DNA of 64,000 nt from Paramecium tetraurelia (lineage: Eukaryota; Ciliophora; Oligohymenophorea; Peniculida; Parameciidae): positions 124,001 to 188,000 of the forward strand of contig NW_001799632.1 in NCBI RefSeq assembly GCF_000165425.1, in the 5' to 3' direction. The notes beneath the pieces are model-generated. The model did no database searches and was not told the origin of the DNA. It was given only the letters and a program-made list of their open reading frames with translations. The translations under genes were made by a program, and so were the position numbers. Positions 47,356 to 58,835 of this stretch are shown here, in pieces; positions within the stretch are counted from its first letter, which is position 1, and every line of letters starts with the position of its first letter.

Positions 47356-50300
47356 ATGGAAGCTGAATCTGAAGTACTAAAAAAACTAATAAACAATACT
47401 AAATATAAGTTATTTAAGTATTAAAATCATTGATTTAGTACAGTGTAGTGTATTTAATATTGAAGAGACAATAGTATCCTCTAAACGTAGCAATTATATC
47501 AACTATTATATAAATGGCATAGCTTCTTTATTTTTCATTTCAAGAATAGATCCGATATGTTTGGAGTTCTGAAAATTCGACAAAATGGGTAAATTACATT
47601 TTGGAGTATAAATATTGGTTGAAAATAGATTTTTTACTTTAATGAAATATGCAGAAAATACAAGCTTCACTATATATTTACTTGTGTTTTACATATGTGT
47701 GGCAATAGTTTAGATTACAGTCATATTGATTGTCCTTTTAGCAGTTTTGGAGAATAATCACACAGCGACATCGATTCCATATCAAATATTAAGAGTAACT
47801 TTACCAATACTAATGACAATAGGTTTCGAACCAATTTCAAGGATTTTAGTTGGAGTATTAAATTAACTAAACAATAGTATTTATCATGTGAATCAGATGA
47901 TAGTGGCATTGTCATGATGAGATATATTTCAAGTCAATAATGTTGGGTTGGTGAGTATGAATTGCATGCAGTAATTGCAATTCTTACATCCGTTGAATAC
48001 TTGATTCTGGTGATCATATTTGCCTAGATATGCATAGAATCCAAAGAAGTTGAATAGAATGCACTAGCATAAAGACAAGGCCAAACAATGCTCTTTTATT
48101 ATTTGTTTGTAATAATGTCTCTGGCCGCATATTCAACTTTGCAAGAACCAAAATTTACTGTAATAGTGATCTTGGTTTAATTGTCTACTTCATATGTATT
48201 CTTCTATAAAGTCAACAATCACTGTCCCTTTTACAATTCAAATATATAAAAGATATGGTCAATAACAGCAGGAATCAATTTTTGGACTTAGTTTATGATG
48301 CTGTATGCTTACACTTTGGAAGGATAATTTATATCAAAGACATTCACAATTTGGCTATTTGGTGTTCCATTCATATTTGCAATTTTGGCAATGAAGGAGT
48401 TAAGCTATGTAGATTTGGTCACTGCCTGTATGAAATCCACAGAAAATGGAATAGAAACTGTTGAGATTTGCACATACATTTTAGCATTGAACACTCAAAG
48501 TGAAACTAATTAAAAGTCGTAGATACTGCTGGCAGGTTTCATAGAATTTCATAAATAATCTTGCAGTAAACCTGATTGTGTTTTATTGTCGAATCATAAG
48601 AAGAAAAACAAAAGTGTGAATGTATTTAAAGATAGAAAGTAACAGATTATTTAACTGGTAAATTAAAGTTATTTGGATGGTTTAGAACAATTCCCAGAAT
48701 GTTCAGATCTTAAAATATCATATGCGTATTTTCTATTGGATAAGATGTAACTTAAGCAATAAGCACTAAATCAACTGAATTTGGCAGAAAGTTGCGATCC
48801 AAGTTTTGATCAATAATTCTTCATTTATAGATACAAGAGAATCATAGAAGAGGAGATTTAGAAGCAATAATAATAGCATAGCAATAACAAGAAGAACGTT
48901 GATATAATCACTGAGAAAACTCTAAAATCTGAAATCAAAAATCTTCATTACTTAATTGAAGACTCGTGTATGGAATATTTATACTTTTGGTCTCAATTGC
49001 AGGAAGAAGTTCCAAATCTCAGAGTGTTACATGAACATGGATAGAAAATAATAAAGTCAGTGGAGAAGGTAGAACAGTAATGGAATAAAATCTTAGAGAT
49101 CGACTCCTATGAGATTAATACTTATAGACTATTGAGTAAATATTACGAAATGATTGTGCATGATGAGTAAATTGCTTTGGATCTATTATTGCAGATGATT
49201 AAGAAATAAAAATACAATACCAAAGGAAATGAATTCTTTGAGGATCTCTCTAGTAATGGAGATCCACTAATTGTGATGTAAGTATCGGTAGGACATCCAA
49301 CCGTTATTTTGAATGTAAATAAAGCAGCCTATAGTTTACTGGGTTTCTCAAAAACAGATTTAATCAATCGTAATATAGATGTTATACTACCATCCATGTA
49401 AAATTAATTAATCTAATTATTAGTTATGTAGATTACCATATTTAATTAGTCGATTTCATCTTTGAAAAACAGTCTGTTGATGTCAATTAGATCAATAAAT
49501 TTGATGAGAGACTTATGATGCTCAAAAATAAGCAGAACTTTATCATTCCTTGTTATTCCCAATCCTAAATCATGAATACCATCAATGGATATATCATGAC
49601 AAGTAGATTGAGGCAGGATGTTCACTATAAACCCAAATGCTATATATTAACTGATATCCATGGAAAAATCTTGAATGTTACATCTTCATGCCTTCAAATA
49701 TTGAAATGGGATTAGAAATTCCTTCACTTGAATGATTTCAACGTCCAGAAATTCTTTCCTGAATTATTGTTGAATAGAGAAGACTACATCAGTAAACCAA
49801 CACTTATAAACTATTAATTCCTGTTCACTTCCTCAAGAGGATCCTTATCAAAAGACGATTCCTTTGATGGAGTTGAAGATAAAACATTTAATTGTTCTCT
49901 CTTCCTTATTGAAACACCCTATGCTAATCAAAATGATGATTTATATCAGATTTATGGCTATATTGTTAAATTGGAATAATACAATACTGACATAATCCAA
50001 TACCCTTTATTGGTTAAGAATAAGAAACTCTCTAAAGTATTTAAATTTTATGTTGCTTCCAAAACCTATCAATGTAATCATTTCATTTCTATTTTTAGTG
50101 GAAAATGCAGATCTTGATCACACAAATAATGACTCTTTGATTGACAAAAGTATTATTTGGGAAGAACCTTAAAAATTATACTTATTTAGCCAACATAGCA
50201 ATACAAGTAGTAAGAAAGTATATTCTTAATCCAAACATTCCTTATTAAAATAGAGAATATACGGAGCTGATATTAAGACGATGAGATATTTTGACAATAA

Positions 50301-52307
50301 AATTATTGAAATCGAAGAGGATTCAATGGATGAGAGCGAGTTTTCTGAGAAAAAATAAAATAAATTAAATGGAGAAGATGAAAACGAATTGGATAAATAG
50401 ACTAAAGTTGAATAGAGAAGTTTGTAAATATCTTCCAGAACTGGATTAATCAAAGTAATCAATAATTCTAAACTACCTTTAATTATGTTAAAATTAGGAA
50501 TATGTATCAGTTTGTTATTCTTATCTGTTCTAATAGTATCCATCGCAATGTTTATATTGCTTAATCAAACCTAAGAAAATATTGTGCAAGCCTTAAAGTT
50601 ATTAATTGCTAACAATCTCAGATTATGCAGTTTCATTAAAATGCAGTCCAATCTATAAGATCTTAAATTCACTAACTTTGAGATCTTACCTTTTACTTAA
50701 TAAACCGTACATGGTGTTTTTGAGACTATTAACAGATAAGAACTCGCAACAGAATTAAATTATACTATGGATTATTAAACAACTTTATAGGATGAAGAAA
50801 TTAATTTGGTTGGAGAGTATGAATATTATCAGAATGCTTTCAAAAATACAAGGATTACTATGAAATAAGTTACTGGAGAGACCTAGAGTTTCTTATTTGA
50901 ATAGGTGATTTAATAACTAATATCTAAAGCGATTTCATTAAATTCAAGCAGTTTAACGAGTTTTAATGACTCGAATGAAGATTATTATTATTTTAGTGAG
51001 AACCTCTTTAATTCGGTTCTAATGAATCAGCATCTGGCTCAAGATTATTACTATTACAATATTATTTACTAGACTGATCTATTGGATCAACAATAAGTCT
51101 ATTTCTCATTAACACAATTGTTTGTGACAGTGTTCACATACTGTATCATCTAGATATTCTTGAATAAACATTAAAATTATTTACGAGAGATCTTATCTTT
51201 ATTTATGGAATTAGATGAAAAGACTGTTAAGAAGTTTGTGAAGAATAGTTAAGAATTTTTAAGTGCCTTACGTCTAGCTGAGGATAAACAATTGGATGAG
51301 ATAGAGGAAGAATAAGAAGTCGAAGAAGATCATTTCGATATGTCTTCTTTTAATAAAAAGAAAAAGAAGAAGCAAAACTTTTCAACTACAGAAGTTAAGA
51401 AGAACATTATTTATGTCTCCATGGTTTTGATATGCTACGCTTTCTTTTTTTCTTATACTTTCATTTCCACCAATGTAATTGATCATAATTTAACTTTTAG
51501 ACAATAATTTCTTAGACTGAATAATTGGCTCCTTTGCTGAACATCACATCAATAGCAGCTTCCTAATACAGTTTAATTGACAACATAATGAGAGAAGCCT
51601 TCTGGAACCAATCCAAAGTTATTTTGGATTTGAACGCTTTCACAGCCTTATCGTATATGTAGAATGTACTGTATGAGATGGATGCTGAATCTCATCAGTT
51701 GAATCAGTAAAACTCAGATATTTTGGATGAAGTTTATAAGGTGGCTTTCAATTAGATTTATATTCTGAATCCATGTCTTATTATAGACGAATCCTATGAT
51801 GAATCAAGCTCTTGCTCCTATTTTGATTAGGGGATTCTTTTATAAGGATTATCTTTGGGAGTGACTAAATTCTTGGAGACGATTAAATATTATTTATCTG
51901 TCTTAAAAGCTTTTGACCCATAGTATGAATACACATATTTAACTTACAATCTATCGACAGACCCTAAATTAAATTATACTTATAATCTGCTTAACGAGGA
52001 TGGCCTAAATTCAAATAGAATCTTCACAAAGGTGTACATGAAACAGCTGTAGATTTATCTGACTAATATATTGCAAAGTTCATTAAATAGCCATTTCGAA
52101 GACCTACAATTACAGTTTATTTCAACATTCCTTAGCTTCTTATTGTTATCTATAGTCTTGTACTTTCTGATGTGGATTCCTCGACTATAAAAGAATCAAA
52201 AAGAAGTTTACCAAAATAGATTAATGTTATCATTCATTCCAGTAAAGAAATTAGATCAGATAGAGCCAATAAAAAATTATATCAAAAAATATCAATAACA
52301 AGAATGA
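47356..52307 (+). CDS. tmcB-like PAS/multi-transmembrane protein, copy 2
   Basis: A tandem paralog of the preceding gene, 1,600 residues, 161 bp downstream. Same order: N-terminal membrane helices, helical cytosolic section, PAS-like segment (NVNKAAYSLLGFSKT, DLINRNIDVILPSIY), acidic linker and C-terminal membrane helices (LGICISLLFLSVLIVSIAMF). Introns of 26 (CAG acceptor), 23, 23, 26, 25 and 26 nt, near 47420, 47615, 47855, 49400, 50078 and 51473, give 1,601 codons. Four intron positions are not shared with copy 1, while the PAS intron is. Sequence identity to copy 1 is low outside motifs, so the duplication is not recent. Confidence 0.82.
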
Positions 52308-52415
52308 TTTAATTAAATTATTGTTTATTTTTATTGGATCTCTAGATATAATTGAATCAATAACTCCTTTTGAACTAGAAAATAATGAATCGATTCATTT
52401 ATATTATAATACTAA

Positions 52416-55400
52416 TCAGAATTCCTATTGTTGATGTTAAACTTCTATTCTTGAGAATCTCTCCTCCACAATCTCCTCGTGATTTTCTAAATTAAACTGT
52501 TCTAACCTATCTTGTTTGATGATATCAATAGCATCATCAAAAACTAGACAGATGAGAGGCTTATTAACGGTGAAATCACTCTCTCTTGGTGGTACATAGC
52601 TAATGAATGTAGTGATGTTGATAATACCAATAATCTCTGTATCTTTCAATTCCTTCGCCATCATCTGAGATGCAACTTTGGATTTCTCCTTTTATGATGT
52701 ACCCTCCGAACATAAACTCCACATTAGAATGAACATCAAACTTTTTGAACTATGTCTTCTACCTCAAAAACTACCCCAATCTCTTTGCTTCCATCTAAGC
52801 CAATGGACCTGCCTAAGATTCAAACAATTTGATTAAGTATTCTATTCAATTAAACAAATGCTTACCAATTGAATTTATGTATATTTTTTATTCAAATACT
52901 TCAGACTTCGACATCAACGACTTGAGCACATTCAAATTTAGAGAATGTAAGACAGTCTCAGATGCAGCTCTAGCAGTGGTCATGCATTTGCCATCTCCAA
53001 TCAAATTAGCATATGAAAGTAAAGAGCCCAATCCCTTTTTCAATATATGTGTGCCAACCTCATCATCTACGGTACCTTTTTAAACAATGTATATGTTTTA
53101 ACAAGTCATGCCTTTTTCGTATACAATTTCATCTTATTAATACCTCTTTTCGTAGGTTGATTTGACAATGGTATCCAATTCTTCCTTGGGCACTCCTGTA
53201 AAAATAGGGAACTCCATTGCGAATGCATGGAAGGTTGGGATTTACCAATCGAAGGAATGATTTTCAAGTTCAACTAAACGAGCATCAATATTGGCCTTAA
53301 GAGAATTGAATTCCTTATCATCGACCAATCCATTTTTTTGGTTCTCTTCCAGATGGTGTCTTTAATGCATCAGAACTGTATGGGATGCTCTTTTGGTTTG
53401 AATGGCTCTAATGACTTCAGGGAAGGTGTCGTTCAAACTTCCCAAATAGATCTCAGCCTTAGTGATGTCATTCCTGAGTTCATCCATAATTAATTTGACT
53501 GCTCCCTTGTTCATGGGCATATGCTATTACAAGGTGATGACTTCAGAAGCGCATGAGATGAATGTGGTAGTCACATCATACACGAATCCCAGATGCTTGG
53601 TGATATACTATTGAGCATATCCACCTAAGAAGGTCCACTCTTTGGCTTTGAAAAAGTATTTGATGCTGCTGAAACTGGTGAAACTTTGGAACAATTATTC
53701 CCAGATGTTGAGGATGGAACCTGTGTGATCAAGAGCGACATCACTAGACTCAACAAGCAATCTGACTGAATCTTCATCGCATTGACCATGCTCAAATTTT
53801 GAATAATAGAGACCCTTGAGGATTCTCAAGACTCTGTATCTAACTTCTCCAAATGTTTCTGAGTCAGTCAATCCTTCGAATGATATTCTGCTAATATTTC
53901 CACCTTGAATCTGTTTGATCTCATTTTCCAATTAGACAACCTCTTGAAGGTATTCCTGAGATCCAACGAGAGCCTTGACTTAATTCCAATCAGCCATAGC
54001 ATAATGTTCATCGCCTTCTAATTCCTTAATGGTGTCCTCTTGATTCACAATCATGTCAGTCAAATAACGTTTATACACTTTCTTCTTTATGACAGGATTT
54101 TCAATCATATTCAGATAATTAACAAGTGCCTTGCAAGTAGTACCATTAACTAGATTCGTTAGAGCAGCCATTCCAGCAGTAAAGAACACAGATAAATGTC
54201 TGAATCTTGGAGGTAAATCGGGATCACATCCAACCATTAGAGAAAGAGTCAATCCCAAAGCACCTCTTAAACCTCCGTAAACGAAGACTATTAATTCAGG
54301 TTAGGACATAGGGTATCCATATTTCTTAAGTAACGGCCAAAATGATATAACCATAAGATATCTACAGATGATCATGAAGAAATAGAAGACTATCATCCTA
54401 AAGTAATCAGAAGTATAAATATATCTTTCTTCAATAACTTCGGTTCCCACTATCATTCCAACCAACAAAAACACTGTGGTGTCACATGCATACTAAACAA
54501 AACTCCAAACAGTATGAACTGCGTGTTCGCTTTCTGATCGAATTCTAGTTTTACCAAAGGCACTCCAAAACAAACCTAATGATACAACAGCAAGCAATCC
54601 ACTAGTCTTGAAGAAACAAAATTCAGCCCAATAGAAAGTGAGATAAGTAAATACAAATGTCAACCAACCTACTTCAACGTCATCTCCTACTATTCTTCTT
54701 GCCCACAATGCTCCGAAGAATCCAACAACAACTCCAAGAACTGGACCTACAATGGAATTTCTACAGAAATTCAATATAACTCCGCCAAAGGTTACTCCAC
54801 CTCCGATACCTGCAGCTGCCTTGGATAATTTATTGAAGAATATGAAAAAGACCATAGCTACTCCATCATTTAGTAATGCTTCTCCTTCAATAAGGTGGTT
54901 GAATGCTGCACTGGCTCCCAACTCCTTCAACAAGGCAACAACTGCCACAGGATCAGTGGCCGAGAGCACTGAACCAAGGGTGAATGCCTAATACCAATTC
55001 ATGTCTTCATCACTATAAAAGAGGAACAATTTGAATACAATTCCTAAAAGTATGGCACCCTAAAGCTTATAAATAGATATTTACCCAACCCACTCCAGGT
55101 CCTGCCAGAAGTAAGATATTTACCATTTAGTATTTGAATACATACCAATCGCAGTTGAATGCTGATTCGAAAAGCAACACAGGAATAAAAACATAGACAA
55201 TTAAATGTGGATGCATATGACTTAGTATACTTGCACTTTCTCCTAAATATCCAAGTGAGCTTTACAACAAACCAATCAATAACCCACAAGACAGGACCAT
55301 TGGAGAATAAGGGAATCTACATCATAATCTTGTTTACTTTGTTTTTTTGTTCACCTCTCTCAAAGCAAGTCCCAAAAGAATGCCAAGAGTAAGCAAGTAA

Positions 55401-55498
55401 GCCACATTAGCAGATTCTTCCATTTTCTCCTCATCTCTAAACAAGGAGTCTTGGTGCATAACATTTTCTCCCTCAGAATGAGTATCTTCTGCTTCCAT
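52416..55498 (-). CDS. Na+/H+ exchanger with cyclic-nucleotide-binding domain
   Basis: A membrane cation/proton antiporter of the NHE/SOS1/SLC9C class. Twelve or so helices start after residue 40; VLSATDPVAVVALLKELG and HLIEGEALLNDGVAMVFF are the ion-binding signature, and FVYGGLRGALGLTLSLMVG the late conserved helix. A long cytosolic region follows, then a cNMP-binding domain (DEIVYEKGMTCQNIYIVQKG to ANLIGDGKCMTTARAASETV). This architecture resembles sperm NHE or plant SOS1, but no voltage sensor is seen. Introns of 21, 25 and 24 nt are clear (near 55350, 55065, 52845). The last 130 codons (for example ASQMMAKELKDTEIIGIINI) are one base out of frame: either a fourth intron near 52680-52830 was missed or one base is extra. 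Confidence 0.88.
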
Positions 55499-55560
55499 TA
55501 ATTATTTATTTTTATATTTATGTATCACGTTAATTAAAAATAATTATATAAATGTATGAA

Positions 55561-57659
55561 TCATTTGATTTGCAAAAGCTTTCTGATTTCTTCAGCAGAC
55601 AAGGTCTCCTTCTTGACCAACTCAGTGGCCAACGCTTTAAGTTTATTTTCATTTGATTTCAACAATGTCTTCACTCGGTTATAAGATTCCTTGTGCTAAA
55701 CATAAGATATACCTCCAGAATCTTCTTTACCTCCATATCAACCATATAATCAAACTAATCACTAGTTTTGACTCTGTCCCCTTGAATAGAAATCAAGGAA
55801 ATCTTATCATCCATTCCCAATTACTTCACAAACATATAAGCCAAATCTGTTGCTTTTGCCAAGTCATTGCTGCATCCACTCGTAATATCATCCCTTCCAA
55901 GAAACAGATCTTCTGCTGCTCGCCCTCCCATGGCCACATCAATTGAGGCGATAATTCCCCTCCTTGTATAGTTCAATTGATCTTTTTCTGGTAGCATTGC
56001 TGTCTATTAGAGAATACTAAACAAATATTTACAAATCCCAAGGCTCCTCCTCTAGGCAATATCGTTACTTTATGTAATGGCATAGCTCCAACTGTTAATA
56101 AACTAGTGAGGGCATGTCCACCCTCATGATAAGCTGTCATCAATTTCTCCTTATCACTCACATGCATATTCTTTCTTCCTATTCCCATTGATATTCTATC
56201 GATTGCAAACTCAAAATCTTCAGTTGTAGCTATTTATCTGTCGTATTTGATTGCATTCAAAATAGCTACATTGACCATATTCTGAATATCAGCACCACTG
56301 AATCCACTAGTTTATCTGGCCAAGTTTGAAGGCAAGACTTTCTTTTCTTCAAATTTAATCTTATTTAAATAATAAGAAAATATTTATTCTCTTCCTTTTA
56401 CATCAGGCAATGGAACATGAATCATCTTATCGAATCTCCCTGGTCGTTTTAATGCTGGGTCTAAAACCTATCACTCTACTAATTTTATAATACTTATTCA
56501 AAATTGGTGGCTCCTATCACAATGACACTCTCAGTCTATTTGAATCCATCCATCTCTGTAAGAATTTAGTTTATAGTATCTCTTGAATACCCTGGATCCT
56601 AAGCTCTTCTTCTCCCTCCTATACTGTCTATTTCATCTATGAAGATAATTGAAGGAGCCTTAGCCCTCGCTGCTTTAAATATTTCTCTGACTCTTGAAGC
56701 TCCAACACCAACAAACATCTCATCAAATTCAGATCCAGATTTGTAAAAAAAGGCGCATCCAGCTTCACCAGCCAATGCTCTTGCCAAAAGAGTCTTCCCT
56801 GTTCCTGGAGGTCCAACTAATAGAATGCCTTTTGGTAGTTTAGCTCCTGAGTCAGTATATTTTTTAGGATTCTTCAAAAATTCAACTATCTCCTCCAACT
56901 CTTCTTTGAATTCATCTATTCCCAACACATCATTAAAACGAGTAGGAATATTTCTCTCCTCTTGAACACTCTGATTGTTTCGCAATATGTTATAAAATCG
57001 ATCCATTCTACCTACTCCCTAATCAGAATTCTCACTTTATGCTTTTTCATTCTTAGGCTTTGTTTGATTTGGCTGAAAATAGTAAAATAATTGATATATT
57101 ATTGCAGCTGTTATAAGTAATTGGATTACCCCTGGCAAAATCAATGATTTACGCTTGTCAGCATACAAGTTAGATTTCTGGTTAGTTATAGCAATCCCAT
57201 ATTGTTCTTGCAATTGCTAAAATTATTTAGGCGTCGCGCCTTCCCTGAAATCTATTAGTTATAACCCATACATGATACCTGCTTGTTTGAATATTTAAAC
57301 TACCTCCTCGTACATTTGCATGCGATTTAATTATCTAACATAGTTGAATGTTTTTTCAGGATTTTGAGGATCAGAAGCGAAGTCCTTCTGTAGTAAACGC
57401 AGGGTCTGAATGTTTTATTAATTGACTAGGAATGTTGAGTCTGCGTGGATGAAAGGCGAGAAATCGAATTAATAATCTGGGATGTTGGCAGATTTCCTAA
57501 TGAGATCCTCTTTGTTCAATTGAAATGGACTTTAAAGAAACTTAAATGTCGGTTCTTGAGAATTATGAGTAATACTTACTTCTGAATCTGAAAAGTGATT
57601 TATACACAAATCCCCAAAGAAACTACCTTAAGAATGATCATATTTACCGGTCCTTTCAT
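55561..57659 (-). CDS. YME1: mitochondrial i-AAA protease (YME1/FtsH family)
   Basis: A membrane-anchored ATP-dependent zinc metalloprotease for inner-membrane quality control. The N-terminus ([17 protein letters not shown]) is basic and amphipathic, as in a mitochondrial presequence. One membrane helix lies near residue 160 ([20 protein letters not shown]). The AAA module has Walker A GPPGTGKT, Walker B IIFIDEID, an SRH region ([17 protein letters not shown]) and pore sequence FDEMFVGVG. The protease has HEGGH and downstream [10 protein letters not shown] single membrane helix points to the i-AAA rather than m-AAA type. Five introns (25, 25, 26, 29, 23 nt) give 656 residues. Its start is 30 bp from the RPA12 start. 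Confidence 0.95.
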
Positions 57660-57689
57660 TCAATATAAAGCACAAATAAAATATAATTA
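57660..57689. promoter_or_regulatory. 30-bp bidirectional promoter region
   Basis: Only 30 bp separate the start codons of the YME1-like gene (minus) and RPA12 (plus), the shortest divergent interval in the window. It is almost all A/T. Transcription of at least one gene may start within the other's coding region. Confidence 0.5.
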
Positions 57690-58072
57690 ATGAATCTCGA
57701 TAGCGCAGCTGACTTTTGTCCCCAATGTCATTTTATGTTAGAACTTCCAGAAGTCATGGACATAATAGAGTGCAACCGTTGCGGATACAAAGTATTCAAT
57801 CACGTATATGCAATTAGTGTTCCATCACAGATTACCAACCTAAATACATCATTTCAACCATCAAAATGGAACCTAAATCATGGCTATCCAATCAACCCCA
57901 AGAGTCTAAACTCTCCGATCAATCGCATAGAGCTGTTATTGAGCAAGTCTGTCCCAAATGTAGCCATGAGGAAGCCTACTTCTCAACCGCACAATTAAGA
58001 TCAGCCGATGAAGGATCCACTGTATTCTATGAATGCGTCAAATGCCAGTTCCGTTACCAATTAAATAACTGA
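57690..58072 (+). CDS. RPA12: RNA polymerase I subunit RPA12
   Basis: A small two-zinc-ribbon subunit that supports RNA cleavage by polymerase I. The N-terminal ribbon is DFCPQCHFMLELPE then IECNRCGYKC. The C-terminal TFIIS-like ribbon is QVCPKCSHEEAYFSTAQLRS followed by ADEGSTVFYECVKCQF. The catalytic hairpin SADEG is intact. In the N-terminal ribbon the usual C-x2-C-G is C-x2-C-H. One 26-nt intron near 57799-57824 joins the frames; spliced length is 119 codons, the usual size. High confidence. Confidence 0.95.
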
Positions 58073-58104
58073 ATTTTCACGTGTAATATATGTATATATT
58101 CAAT

Positions 58105-58326
58105 TCACATCGACTAACTAAACAATATTAATTTATGCTCTAAAACTTTATATAAGAATTTGTGCATACTCAATTCACATTGAGGCCATAGTTGTATCAA
58201 AGGTGCGGTTTTGAGGCTAGATATTTGTTTAATTTTGGAGAATACTGCGATCCCAGACATTAATTGCCAATCAGCATAGTCATCTGGAGATTGCCCCCTG
58301 CAGAACAATTAAAATAAGCAACTCAT
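58105..58326 (-). CDS. doubtful small ORF, 73 residues
   Basis: A frame from ATG 58326 to TGA 58105 starts MSCLFQLFCRGQSPDDYADW and reads plausibly, with C, W and P in reasonable places. Against it: only 7 bp would separate its start from the divergent gene at 58334, and it has no recognised domain. A 29-nt GTA...TAG string inside could be an intron. Recorded as a candidate only. Confidence 0.25.
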
Positions 58327-58333
58327 CCTCAAA

Positions 58334-58804
58334 ATGACATCATCACTTACATCTTAAAGGGGCAATACAGACAAGATAAGTATCATCTCAAGATTATTGT
58401 TTAGCTCCATCTCAGAAAATTAATCATTCAAAGAAGGAGATGCTGTTTAATATATTTGTGGAAATGACAATTCATATCACCGAGACAGCAATAACTCTTA
58501 GGATGTTTCAGAAATACTATAAATTTTCATCTAAAATATTGATGTCCAAAGGGATACTTGCTAATAACTTTACAAGCATAACTAAATAATAAGAAATGAG
58601 AAATATTATGAGATGTGCATATTGCAAGGGGAATCACTTATTGACAACACTAATTTCACCTTTCTTATTGTCCTCAATTTAGATGAAGCCTTATTGAGCA
58701 TTGATGACAAACTAAACTTAAGAAAGTACGAATGCCAATATTTCAATACCTTAACTAAAATTAAAATTAGTGGTAACAAATATATTGTAATTAAATTGCT
58801 TTGA
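58334..58804 (+). CDS. unknown protein, 156 residues
   Basis: A single-exon frame of 157 codons, ATG to TGA. The N-terminus is serine-rich (MTSSLTSQRGNTDK), followed by polar sequence with several histidines and cysteines (YICGNDNSYHRDSN). The C-terminal half is more hydrophobic (NFTFLIVLNLDEALLSI) and may form a small folded domain. No family is recognised. It is convergent with the HAD/Dpy-30 gene, 31 bp between stops. The frame uses many TAA/TAG glutamine codons. Confidence 0.5.
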
Positions 58805-58835
58805 TTTTCTATAATAATATAAAATTAGAATTATT

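Noticed and set aside
54752-54991. Plus-strand open frame in the exchanger gene
   Set aside because: Antisense shadow of the conserved transmembrane region of the Na+/H+ exchanger.
9127-56188. Stop codons TAA and TAG inside conserved enzymes, suggesting many pseudogenes
   Set aside because: They fall at glutamine-tolerant positions throughout and only TGA ends genes; this is the ciliate nuclear code.
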